From Doryteuthis pealeii (Eukaryota; Mollusca; Cephalopoda; Myopsida; Loliginidae), in NCBI GenBank assembly GCA_023376005.1, contig CM042157.1, positions 26,928,373 through 26,992,372 on the forward strand: 64,000 bases of DNA, in the 5' to 3' direction. The notes beneath the pieces were generated by a model, which ran no database searches, was not told the DNA's origin, and saw only the letters and a program-made list of their open reading frames with translations. Each line of letters starts with the position of its first letter. Positions within the stretch are counted from its first letter, which is position 1. Position numbers and translations under genes: made by a program. Below are positions 54,480-64,000 of this stretch, piece by piece.

Positions 54480-54690
54480 CATGCCTGCTGTGGTCCCGGT
54501 TTCGATTTCTGTCGGAGGGAAATCGTTAGTATACATCGATGATGAGACTTAATAAAGTCCAAACAGTCTGTACGATGTTCTACACACCGAGCGATCCTTT
54601 GCCGGGATTACACTTGTCAAGTTTATTTTCTATATAGTATCGAATTTTATGCGATACATGCATTGTAATTGCCTTTAAGCAAAAATATAA
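54480..54690 (+). mobile_element. hammerhead-bearing element, second locus
   Basis: GTTTCGATTTCTGTCGGAGG, GGAAATCGTTAGTATACATC, the ribozyme relic, CACCGAGCGATCCTTTGCCG, TTGTCAAGTTTATTTTC, TGTAATTGCCTTTAAGC: same order as 29930-30160. A Helitron immediately follows where the simple-repeat tail would be. Confidence 0.65.
54533..54578 (+). ncRNA. hammerhead ribozyme relic, type I (HHR-5)
   Basis: Stem I ACATCG/CGATGT (54533-54538 with 54573-54578), core ATGATGA (C3 changed to A), stem II GACTT-AATA-AAGTC, CAAA in place of GAAA, stem III CA-GTC-TG, then TA. Compared with 30037-30082 the fifth stem I pair is C-G instead of T-A: both partners changed. Two core changes, including the essential G of GAAA, predict loss of cleavage. 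Confidence 0.75.
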
Positions 54691-54691
54691 A

Positions 54692-55534
54692 TCTTATTAT
54701 AATGGAGATTGTAGGTTTGTCTGTCTGTAACCGAAACTATATTACTATACAAGTCACAATTCCCTTTGATATTTACATCCCATTCTCCATGATTTTATTT
54801 TTATTCAAACCTCAATTATTAACAAAATTGTTTTACATCATTAAGACTGTTTACCATATCTGCAAGCTAATAACACGCAGTTGTACTTATATATACAACA
54901 AAATAGCGGTTTACAGTGTTAATGGGAAGGCTAATTTGCATATTGATTTTAATAAATATGTGCTCAGTATTATTGATTTATAATTGTTTGGTGTTATCTT
55001 AATGAGTATGAGCAAAAATCTCGGGGATAAATGTTAAAAGAAATCCATTAACAAGAAGAAATAACTGTAATAACTTTACTTCCTATTTTAACTAAATAGT
55101 TAAATTAGGAAGATTTACCAATGAAAGACGGGAGTAATGGAAAATGATGGAAGAGTTAGTTGCATATTGATTTTAATAAATATGTGCTTAGTATTATGAT
55201 TTCTAAATTGTTTGGTTATCTTATGAGTATGAAGCAAAAATCTCGGGGATAAATGTTAAAAGAAATCCATTAACAAGAGAAATAACTGTAATAACTTTAC
55301 TTCCTATTTTAACTAAATAGTTAAATTAGGAAGATTTACCAATGAAAGACGGGAGTAATGGAAAATGATGGAAGAGTTAGTTTCAAAGTTGTTCTATTTT
55401 TCAATCATACCCCTCTGTTCCAAATCGTTTTATCAGCATTTTTATTCAGTTTTATTAGCCTTTCTAATTTAATATGATATTTTATTATATTAAAAGTTAA
55501 TTACTTGCACCCAGAGGGTGCATATATTTGCTAG
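54692..55534 (+). mobile_element. non-autonomous Helitron with internal tandem duplication, 843 bp
   Basis: A|TCTTATTATAATGGAGATTG to hairpin TGCACCC-AGA-GGGTGCA (55506-55522), CTAG (55531-55534) and host T. A 220-bp internal block (about 54938-55157) is repeated at 55158-55380, which accounts for the extra length compared with the 623-661-bp copies. Confidence 0.9.
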
Positions 55535-55599
55535 TAATAATAACATAACATATACTTTATTCAACAATGCTTCTAAAAAACAAACATCCAAAAATCTTA

Positions 55600-55733
55600 T
55601 ATATATATGTGTGTGTGCGTGTGTGTGTGTGTGTGAATGTAAGTATATTTGCGTGTGGATTTGATTGTGTCTGGTCTTGTGTGTGTGTGTGTGCGTTCAG
55701 ATAAAGACAATTTACAAGGAGGTCTGGTGAATC

Positions 55734-55776
<43 letters not shown>
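55600..55776. repeat. (TA)n/(GT)n microsatellites
   Basis: TATATATGTGTGTG at 55600-55635, GTGTGTG at 55679-55693 and TATATA at 55736-55775. Confidence 0.95.
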
Positions 55777-55780
<4 letters not shown>

Positions 55781-55829
55781 CTGAGACCTGCGACAGAAGA
55801 TCGTACAGGTGACCCTACATCTGTCGTGA

Positions 55830-56280
55830 AAATTAGCATTGACCTCCGGCGCATGCGCAATAGAATCGTGTGCAATAGAAAGACTGATGACGTTAGATGA
55901 TATTAAGTGTACTTCGCTACCTCCAATCCTTTTACTTTTCATTCGGAGATTAACTTCAGTAAGTGTATTCGCCTACAAGTTCTTCCGGCATCATATCAGC
56001 CAGTCAGCAGTTTCTGCATCTCTGTTTTTTTCCATTTGCGACCGTTCATTCCGAATCAGACGTGACTTTTTCGCGGCGCTGATTGGTTGCCTTTTGCCCG
56101 GTGGCCAGACTGACAGAATGGCACGGTCTTTCGATGTTTTTATTGTATTTTTCTTCTCTGATATTCAAGGCGATGGCTTTGGCTTTTGTATTTTTTTGTT
56201 GTTTCTTTTTTTTTTGTTTTTTTCAGGTTTGTATCAATGCTGAAGGCATTGTCAGTCCCGCTGAGTCTTTTTGAAGACTT
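55830..56280 (+). promoter_or_regulatory. promoter-like island with NRF1, CRE-like and CCAAT motifs and a splice-acceptor-like site
   Basis: GCGCATGCGCA (about 55849-55859) is a perfect NRF1 site, TGATGACGTTA (55885) is CRE/ATF-like, and GATTGGTTGCC (56080) is an inverted CCAAT box. CpG is frequent and no TATA box is evident. A long T-run ending TTTCAG|G at 56226 is a strong acceptor-like signal. A 134-codon frame at 55839-56243 crosses these motifs, has a hydrophobic Phe-rich C-terminus encoded by the T-run, and is not credible as one exon. A promoter plus exon boundary is possible; no product can be named. Confidence 0.3.
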
Positions 56281-56335
56281 AATTAATTTATCTGAATTTA
56301 TCAAACAGTTTTGTTTCTTTTAATATTTAACTTCG

Positions 56336-56381
56336 TTAGAATAAAACAGAAAATAAAATAACTATAGAAAAAAAGGAGGAC

Positions 56382-56420
<39 letters not shown>

Positions 56421-56949
56421 AAAATAACGAAGCACAGAAAGGTAGAAAGAAAGAATGAACATTTGAAGTGGCAGATAACAAAAGAAAAAATAAATAAAGA
56501 AAACCCTGAGAGAAAGATAACCAAATAAATAAATAAATAAATAAAAAGAAGGAAAGAAAGAAAGAAAGAAAGAAAGAACGCTCTTAGAGAGAGATGATCA
56601 AAGAAGAGAAAAAGAAAGAAATGACAGAAAGAAGGATGAAGAAAGAAAGAAAGAATGAAGAAATAAGAACACTCTAAGAGAGAGATATTAAAAGAAAAAA
56701 TGAAAGAAATGTGTAGAGATAGATAACCAAAGAAGAAAAAAATTACAGAAGAAAGAAAAGAATAAAGAAATAAAGAAACTTGAAGAGAGAGATATACAAA
56801 GAAAGAAAGAAAGAAAGAAAGAAAGACAGAAAGAAAGAAAGAAAAAAAGAAAAATAAATAAATAGATAATGAAAGAAAGAAAATATAAAGAGAGAGATAA
56901 GCAAAAAACGAAAGAACGAAAGAAAGGTAAGAGAAAAAAGAAAGAACAT

Positions 56950-57030
<81 letters not shown>

Positions 57031-57146
57031 AGATTACCAAAGAAAAAAAGGATGTAAAAAAGAGAAAAAAAGAATGAAGAAAGAACACTTGAAGAGAAAG
57101 CTAACCAAGAAGAAAGAAGAAGAAAGAAAGAAAGAAAAGAACGCTT

Positions 57147-57181
<35 letters not shown>

Positions 57182-57380
57182 GAGAGAGAGAGAGAGAGAG
57201 ATTACCAAAGAAAGAAAGAAAAGATGTAAAAAGAAAAAAAGAAAGATGAAGAAAGAACACTTGAAGAAAGCTAACCAAGAAAGAAAGAAAGAAAGAATGA
57301 AAAGAAAGAAAAAAAGAAAAAACGCTTGAGAGAGATATAACCAAAGAAAGAAATAAAGAATGAAAGAAATAAACAAACAA
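56336..57380. repeat. polypurine (GAAA/GA) composite repeat
   Basis: One kilobase of near-pure purine with recurrent ACTTGAAGAGAGAGAT and TAACCAAAGAAGAAA blocks and a (GA)n core at 56954-57024. Minus-strand frames up to 250 codons are by-products. Confidence 0.93.
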
Positions 57381-57615
57381 CTTTATATCTAAGTAGAAGT
57401 CGCTACCCGGCGTTACCTAGGTAGTGGGAAGGTACAAAAGTTAATCTCGCAGATCCATTCTTACTGAATCACCAGTTGGATCCCCAAAGGATGCCGCATT
57501 AGAATCCCTAAGTAAAAAAAAACCTTTCATTCATCCAGCTGCTCTGAAAAGAAAAAAAATAATGTCTAATATTTAAAATATCAAATAAAAAAAAGGCTAT
57601 TCTGTTATCATAAAA
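57381..57615. other. unassigned
   Basis: TAGAAGTCGCTACCCGGCGT at 57394 and a SINE-like CTCGCAGATCC near 57447. No gene. Confidence 0.45.
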
Positions 57616-57621
57616 GTTTCA

Positions 57622-57890
57622 CAAAGTCATGGGAAATGGACTCGTCGCCCCGAGTTCAAATCCTGGACGTGGTAATTGTATTTCACTTAGCGCTAATACC
57701 CTTGGGAAAGGTATGAATCCTACTCTCCCTCCAGCTATGGATAAATAGTAGGGCAGACTGGGCTCTTTAACCTTGGTTAGGCAACCAGTCTAGAAGGAAA
57801 ACTCTGAATTCAAACCTGTTAAACTCCGCTTGAGAAATTCACCTTGCGTCACATCCAGCTCGTGCGGAGGGGTTGGTAAATATATATATA
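57622..57890 (+). repeat. type B SINE, well preserved
   Basis: AAATGGACTCGTCGCC, CCGAGTTCAAATCCTGGACG (box B), TTTCACTTAGCGCTAATACC, CTATGGATAAATAGTAGGGC, TTAACCTTGGTTAGGCAACC, TGCGGAGGGGTTGGTAAATA and a TATATA tail. Best internal reference for this family, lacking only the extreme 5' end. Confidence 0.9.
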
Positions 57891-58199
57891 CTCTTATCAT
57901 TTAAATATAATTTTTTAATTATCTTCCCTAATATAAATCAAACCTTCGTTATTTTTGCTCAAAAACCAAGATCTGGTGATACTGAATGTATATATATAAT
58001 ATATTATATATATTATATATTATATATATATACCAAACTTGTTGGTAAATCCTCGCGGTGAGAAAACCAGCAAATAGTTTGATTGTAAAAATATACTACC
58101 AAACATCAACCGGGAGAATAAAAAAAATTGGAAAAAAAAAGATCAACATAATCGTACCAACCAAAAATAATCTATTTGTACAATCTTTGGCCGAAAGAA

Positions 58200-58251
<52 letters not shown>

Positions 58252-58616
58252 TATATTATTATACTAAAGCTGAGTTTATCAACCTTCTCCAGCTAAAGGA
58301 TTTTTTTCTATTTATGTTATGGACACAATATTTATACTTAGATATTCCCTTGGTGTTAGCACTACAAAGTGTATGAAAAAAATTCAGTTTAATTGGTTTA
58401 ATTAGGCGTAATTAGCAATTAAGTCAACGACCGACCAATCCCTGTCTTGGAGATTAACTGTTGCTCTTGCCATCTCCCTATGTCAGTAAAGGTACTCTCC
58501 TCCTACTCTGTATTTTTTCAGTTAGTGAGAGTGCCTGTAAGATCTGAAAATATCAGCAGTGACGGCCCCATCCAATTACCTACGTACGTAGATTCACCCC
58601 CTTTCATTTCTCAGGC
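57891..58616. other. unassigned with (TA)n tracts
   Basis: TA repeats at 57990-58033 and 58205-58247. No gene or recognised element. Confidence 0.6.
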
Positions 58617-58900
58617 TAAAGAGAATTTTTTTTTTTAATAAATTGGCGTAAATCAGGCTTTAAAATAGATTTTTTTTAAATTACTTAAATTATTTAATTT
58701 ATAGAGTCAAATTTACAATGATTATTTAAACTTACTTTAAATATTTCATGTTGGGTAAAAAAGTAGTTATATATTTAAATGTGATGGAATCTTATTCAAA
58801 AGAGCCAAACGTTGACTCTAATAAAATTAAATAATTAAAGTAATTTAAAAAAAATCTATTTTAAGCCTGATTTCCGCCAATTATTAAAAAAAAAATCTCG
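58617..58900. repeat. inverted repeat abutting the gap (MITE-like or fold-back)
   Basis: ATTGGCGTAAATCAGGCTTT (58642) is inverted as TAAGCCTGATTTCCGCCAAT (58862-58881). Pairing continues inward through AAATAGATTTTTTTTAAATT and AGAGTCAA, and outward through the T/A runs to TCTCG beside the N run. Arms are about 85-95 bp around a spacer of about 100 bp. No target duplication is distinguishable. Confidence 0.8.
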
Positions 58901-59000
58901 NNNNNNNNNNNNNNNNNNNNNNNNNNNNNNNNNNNNNNNNNNNNNNNNNNNNNNNNNNNNNNNNNNNNNNNNNNNNNNNNNNNNNNNNNNNNNNNNNNNN
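58901..59000. other. assembly gap, 100 N
   Basis: Exactly 100 N. Confidence 0.99.
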
Positions 59001-59129
59001 AACAAGCGCCTCCTTTGACTGTGAAGTCAAAGTGTCGAAAAACAATCTCGACTAAAGGAGTGGTCGCAGTTAAGCTGGCTTGAAGATCTTGAAATAAGTT
59101 TAGAAATGTGTTTAAACAATTCCGATACC

Positions 59130-59222
59130 CATCAAGAATGAATAAAACAAAATGTCCTCTCCATAAAATGAACCAACGAGCGAGTTGACATGCCGTAAAA
59201 CCAACCAACCAGCCAACCAATT
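59130..59222 (+). repeat. LINE 3' terminus with (CCAA)n tail
   Basis: CATCAAGAATGAATAAAACA, CCATAAAATGAACCAACGAG, GTTGACATGCCGTAAAAC and CAACCAACCAGCCAACC. Its inverted copy is cut by the window end (63950-64000). Confidence 0.8.
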
Positions 59223-59314
59223 AATCTACATCGACATGTGTATAGGAATTTTAAAAAATACATTGCAATAATTTCCAATCCCACTCGCGAAAACGTTCGC
59301 TTTCGATTGTTTCA

Positions 59315-59400
59315 CTGTGAGTAATGGTAGCACTAGTCTCACAGATCTACACTACTGAATGGAGTTCGATCCTACTGAATGACCCATAATTGCATCGTTT
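59315..59400 (+). repeat. tRNA-like SINE head
   Basis: GAGTAATGGTAGCACTAGTC and GGAGTTCGATCC. A related head at 59785-59860 has CTCGTGGTGTAATCGTTAGC. Mirrors at 63800-63870 and 63340-63430. Confidence 0.65.
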
Positions 59401-60042
59401 GTGTGGGGATGGGTTGGGTAAATGCGTTAAACTACATATAATTCCAATCTGTTATGGTAATTATCACGCATGCATAACTGTTCCAACTATGAATAGCAGC
59501 AGGTACTGCTCTTAATGGAGAGTCAATATTCCACGGTAGGATCAGATAATTGATAGACCGCCTCGCGAGTTAACTTCTCATTGTATATGTTTGTACTTTA
59601 CTGTTTTCTGTGTACATATTTGTTTAACCCCTTCCTCTCGTGTCTTTATTCTGGTCCCTAACCTGACCACCAACACAATCCCATCCTGGAAAATGTCAGC
59701 TTTGGGCGTCCTATCGTTGAAGTAAGCTTGTCTGATAAGTCTGAATAGCATGGCGAACGTGTTGGTTAAATCTACTTGGCGTCCCTCGTGGTGTAATCGT
59801 TAGCAGCTAATTTCGCAGATCTATTATCACTGAATACGGTGCACCTGCATTTGCAATAATTTCCAGACTACTTTTGTAAACAAAAGGACATGGTTGTTTT
59901 AGTCAATCCATTATCTGATGTCGCTTAACTAGGCATTATATTATCACGCTACCGGTGTGCTGAAATTCACAATTTTCCATTCTTTTTCATTTTCTAATCC
60001 AGTACTCATTGGCGTACCAATGGGAGGAGGAAATGAGGGTTT

Positions 60043-60067
60043 GCCCGCCCCGCCCCGCCCCGCCCCG
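60043..60067. repeat. (CCCCG)n, G-quadruplex-capable on the minus strand
   Basis: Five CCCCG units. The mirror arm has GGGGC units at 63096-63122 on the plus strand. Confidence 0.9.
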
Positions 60068-60261
60068 GGTGCACAATTATCGGACAGCACATTTGAGTTA
60101 AGTAGGCAGGGAACTTTTCTGGAGCTTGTTCCCCTGATTGGAAAAATCGACCCAGTTGCTACGTGAACATTTGGATCTTTAATAATGGAGATTCCGGTGT
60201 CTATCTGTTTGTAACTAAACACTACGTCACTGCTTACGCAAAATCTTTAGCACATAGTAAA

Positions 60262-60515
60262 GTAAAAGTAAAGTCGTCGGGCGGCCTAATGTCGATATCA
60301 GCCAATCAAGTCGAGGAGTCTATCCCCTTTCAATAGCGCTAGACCAAGGAGATAATTTTGCATGCTGAGTTGTAACGCCACACCTACCATCAGCTCTCAC
60401 TTTACGCACAGATCCCTGTGCTATCATTACCTGAGTTGGCGAGGGCCGTATCGAACCTTGTAGTTCTAGCCGAACACTCTACCGACTGAGCTAAAAACCG
60501 GACCTATAGATATTA
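60262..60515 (-). repeat. type A SINE, minus strand
   Basis: AAAGTCGTCGGGCGGCCTAA, GTCTATCCCCTTTCAATAGC, GCACAGATCCCTGTGC, GCCGTATCGAACCTTGTAG, CTCTACCGACTGAGCTAAAA. Confidence 0.88.
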
Positions 60516-60789
60516 TTAAGAGGTCTCTTATGAAAACCTTAGTAGATTTGCCCAAAACAGTCCATGTTATTAGTGGCTTAAATCCTTGCAATGTGTTTCA
60601 TTATTCACTAAGGAAATAAAGGTTTAGATAATATATGTGGTGGGTAATTTGCATACTGGTTTTAACAAAACCGGGGTAATAAAATAATTACTTGGTGTTA
60701 CTGATCTCTAATATTTGGTTTCCATTATCCAACTATTAAAATTCAACTATTGAATGGATTTTAGTAGTAGAAACAATTAAAATATAATT

Positions 60790-61160
60790 GAAATAAGTGT
60801 AATCTATTTATATGTGTTTTATTTTAATTTCTTTAGTCTAAGTCCTAATTCAATATTAATTCATTGCATTAAAACTTAAAGAATTTGATTCACATGACCT
60901 GTGCATTTATATACCAAATTAAAAAGTGTAAATCTTTTTAATTGTTTCTTATTTAATTTTCTTTAGTCTTCCTGATGTCAATATAATTCATTACATTAAC
61001 TTAATGAATTTGATTCACACTTGACCTGTTCATTTATATACAATAAAAAAAAGTGTAATCTTAGTTATGATGTTCTTATTAATCTTTAGTCTTCCTAATT
61101 CAATATAATTCATTACATAAAACTTAAATGAATATGATTTAACACTGACCTATGCATTAA
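60790..61160. repeat. three tandem units of about 127 bp
   Basis: AAGTGTAATCT...TTAGTCTTCCTAATTCAATA...TTGATTCACA...CCTGTGCATTTATATAC recurs with starts near 60796, 60924 and 61051. Mirror at 62000-62360. Confidence 0.8.
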
Positions 61161-61579
61161 TTATACATTTTTAACAATATATAATCCATAGTGTTGACTG
61201 TGGATAGAATCTTTTTTTTGAGTCATTCAAGATTTCGCGACGTGGAAGGCAGATAAAATCATCGGTTAATCGTTTAGATTAGTAATTCTTCATCCTGTTC
61301 TTAAACATATATTTCCTGATATTTTTTGTATAAAACGATTATAAAAACTAGCAAATAAAAACCCTCCAGGCTGATGTGAAAATAGATTTGAAACATATGC
61401 CTGAGGGTGGAGGTTAATAATTCATTTCAGCGAGTTTGTACCTGAGTAAAGTAAATCATCAAATTCATTAAAGATTAAAAAATAAAACAATTTGAAATGT
61501 AACTTTTAAATATGTATTAAAATAAACAAACTATATATAAAGTATAAGTACCAGTCAGTGTATGGTATTAAAAAACTTG

Positions 61580-63998
61580 TTTTAAAAAACAATGAGACTG
61601 TCTAATATAGTTTGTTTTTATTAATAATATTTAAAGTTTACATTGCAAATTGTTTATTTTTAATCCTAATGAATTTGATGATTATTACTTAGGGTACAAA
61701 CTTCGCTGACAATGAATTTTTAACCTCCCACCCCTCAGGCAATCATGCTTTCAAAATCTATTTTTAGCATACTTGGAGGGTTGTTTTTATTTTGCTAGTT
61801 TTTATAATGTTTTATTTACAAAAAAATATCAGGAAATATATGTTTAAGAACAGATGAATGAATTACTAATCTAAACGATTAACCGACATGGATTTTATCT
61901 GCCTTCCCACGTCGGCGGAATCTTGAATGACTTCATAAAAATCGATTCTATCCACAAAGTAACACACTAGGATAATATTGTTAAAATTGTATATTATGCA
62001 TAGCGTCAGTGTAAATCATATTCATTTTTAAGTTTTAAATGTAATGAATTATATGATTTAGGAAGACTAAAGAGAAATTAAATAAGAACACATGATAACA
62101 AGATTACACTTTTTTTAATTGTATATAAATGCACGGTCAGTGTGAATTCAGAATTTCATTAAGTTTTATGTAATGATTATATTGAATCAGGAAGGACTAA
62201 GAAATTAAATAAGGAAACACATAAAAAGATTACACTTTTTTATTGTATATAAATGCAAGGTCAATGTGAATCAAAATTCATTTAAGTTAATGCAATGAGA
62301 ATTTATATTGAATTAGGACGACTAAAGGAAATTAAAAAGAACACATATAAAAGATTTACACTTATTTCATTATATTTTATTGGTTCTATATAAAAATCAT
62401 CAATGGATTGATTTTATACTTGGATAATGAAACAATAATATTAGAGATCATTAACACCAAGTAATTATTTATTAAACCCGGTTTTGGTTAAAAACCAGAT
62501 GCAAATTAACCACACCATATATTATCTAAACCTTTATTTCTTAGTGATATATGAAACACATTGCAGGATTTTAAGCACACTAATAACATGGACTGTTTTG
62601 GGGCAAATCTACCTAAGGTTTTCATAGAGACCTCTTAAATAAATATCTATAGGTCCGGTTTAGCTCAGTCGGTAGAGTGTTCGGCTAGGAACTACAAGGT
62701 TCGATACTGGCCCTCGCCAACTCAGTGTATGAGTAGCACAGGGATCTGTGCGGTAAAGTGAGGAGCTGATGGTAGGTGTGGCGCTACAACTCAGCATGCT
62801 AAAATTATCTCCTTGGTCTAGCGCTATTGAAAAGGGGATAGACTCCCTCGCTGATTGGCTGATATCGACATTAGGCCGCCCCGACGACTTTACTTTTACT
62901 TTACTATGTGCTAAAGATTTTGACGTAAGCAGTGACGTAGTTTTAGTTACAAACAGATAGACACCGAATCTCCATTATTATAAGATCCACCAAATGTTCA
63001 CGTAGCACTGGGTCGATTTTTCCAATCAGGGGAACAAGCTCCAGAAAAGTTCCCTGCCTACTTAACTCAAATGTGCTGTCCGATAAATTGTGCCACCCGG
63101 GGCGGGGCGGGGCGGGGCGGGGCACCCTCCTTTCCTCCCTTCCCTTGGTACGCCACTGAGTACTGGATTAGAAAAATGAAAAATGAAATGGGAAAATTGT
63201 GATTTTCAGCACACCGGTACGTGATAATATAAATGCTAGTTAAGCGACATCAGATAATGGATACTAAAACAACATGTGCCTTTTGTTTACAAAGTAGTCT
63301 GGAAATTATTGCAATGCAGGTGCACCGTTATTCAGTGATAATAGATCTGGGAAATTAGCTTGCTAACGATTACACCACGATGGGACGCCAAGTAGGTATT
63401 TACCCAACACGTTCGCCATGCTATTCAGAATCTATCAGACAAGCTTACTATCACGATAGGACGCCCAAAGCGACATTTTCCAGGAGTGGGATTGTGTTGT
63501 GGTCAGGTTAGGGACCAGAATAAAGACACGAGAGGAAAGGGGTTAAACAAATATAGTAACACAGAACAGTAGTACAAACATATACAAATGAGAAGTTACT
63601 CGCGAGGCGGTCTATCAATTATCTGAGCCTACCGCTGGAATATTGACTCTCCATTAAGAGCAGTACCTGCTGCTATTCATAGTTGGAACAGTTCATGCAT
63701 GCGTGATAAATTACCATAACAGATTGGAAATTATAGTAGTTTACGCATTTACCCAACCCATTCCCCACACAACGATGCAATTATGGGTCATTCAGTGAGG
63801 ATCGAACTTCCTATTCAGTAGTGATAGATCTGTGAGACTAGTTTGCTAACCATTACATCACAGTGAAACATCGAAAGCGAACGTTTCTCGCGAGTGGGAT
63901 TGGAAATTATTGCAATGTAATTTTTTTTAAAATTCCTATACACATGTCGATGTAGATTAATTGGTTGGCTGGTTGGTTGGTTTTTACGGCATGTCAAC
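61580..63998. repeat. second palindrome, right arm
   Basis: Mirror of 59184-61565, with Helitron-type 5' end at 62985 (minus) and SINE heads at 63340-63430 and 63800-63870. Unlike the first palindrome, neither arm is obviously cleaner. Confidence 0.95.
62652..62908 (+). repeat. type A SINE (mirror copy)
   Basis: TTTAGCTCAGTCGGTAGAGT, GGTTCGATACTGGCCCTCGC, TCTGTGCGGTAAAGTGAGG, TAGCGCTATTGAAAAGGGGA, GACATTAGGCCGCCCCGACG. Confidence 0.9.
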
Positions 63999-64000
63999 CC

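Larger units (their letters stand above)
59184..61565. repeat. second palindrome, left arm
   Basis: Reverse complement of about 61580-63998. Anchors: 59184-59200 with 63982-63998, 60176 with 62985, 61524-61535 with 61606-61617. Outer limits are not reached inside the window. Confidence 0.95.
60176..61565 (+). mobile_element. Helitron-type 5' end and body, truncated at the palindrome centre
   Basis: A|TCTTTAATAATGGAGATTCC then GTGTCTATCTGTTTGTAACT and ACTACGTCACTG. The body includes a type A SINE (60262-60515, minus) and a 127-bp tandem triplication (60790-61160). No 3' hairpin: the element meets its own inverted copy at the centre. Family assignment rests on the 5' end only. Confidence 0.45.

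Noticed and set aside
55777..55830. Another hammerhead on the minus strand beside the TA repeat
   Set aside because: It shares CTGTACGATC with the true motif, but no CUGANGA, GAAA or pairing stem I could be found in the right order.

Overview
The window is eukaryotic, repeat-dominated, AT-rich DNA with no confirmable host protein-coding gene. The organism is probably a coleoid cephalopod, most likely an octopus. That call rests on dense tRNA-derived SINEs of two types (a Lys-like head with CTCAGTCGGTAGAG, and a head with GTGTAATGGTTAGC plus box B GAGTTCAAATCC), abundant LINE 3' ends with (CCAA)n tails, Tc1/mariner relics, Helitrons and very frequent simple repeats. It comes from pattern memory, not from a search. 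Two runs of exactly 100 N (13178-13277 and 58901-59000) mark scaffold joins.

Layout. 1-13177 (block A): 48-bp minisatellite, two hammerhead-like motifs, LINE fragments, a CpG-rich promoter-like stretch, a 1.1-kb polypurine tract, a 160-bp tandem SINE array, a complete Helitron and a Tc1 relic. 13278-34203: one huge inverted repeat (arms about 10.4 kb, centre near 23758, 140-bp spacer inside a SINE). Its left arm begins exactly at the N gap and is much noisier than its right arm. 34060-46010 (block A'): a second, collinear copy of block A in direct orientation, differing by a SINE insertion, a 750-bp indel, minisatellite length and tandem-unit composition. 46010-58900: microsatellites, GC-rich repeats, nested fragments of a non-LTR element with an RPD...D motif, two more Helitrons, a cluster of tRNA-Lys-like SINEs, a relic hammerhead, a polypurine tract and two promoter-like islands. 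59001-64000: a second palindrome (centre near 61575) running to the window edge.

Most notable content. (1) Hammerhead ribozymes: a canonical minimal type I hammerhead on the minus strand at 30037-30082, a related copy at 54533-54578 with a compensatory base-pair change in stem I, and two variant hammerheads at 2316-2364 and 2575-2621. Each is followed within about 35-140 nt by a TA/TG/CA simple-repeat tail, as expected for small Penelope-like or retrozyme-like retroelements. (2) Non-autonomous Helitrons with TC...hairpin...CTAG/CTAA ends inserted between A and T; a paralogous empty site at 48083/48084 fixes the boundaries of one. (3) A trimeric higher-order satellite (3 x about 59 bp) at 32040-33110. 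(4) A duplication and palindrome architecture that looks at least partly like an assembly product (fold-back contig ends plus an unpurged second haplotype); specific tests are given.

The genes here are parts of mobile elements, all broken. Long open frames (up to 391 codons) are by-products of simple repeats whose period is a multiple of three or which lack stop codons. Three short stretches (about 4530-4930, 49050-49322 and 55830-56280) have CpG-rich, CCAAT/NRF1/E-box-like composition and could be promoters or first exons, but this is weak inference.
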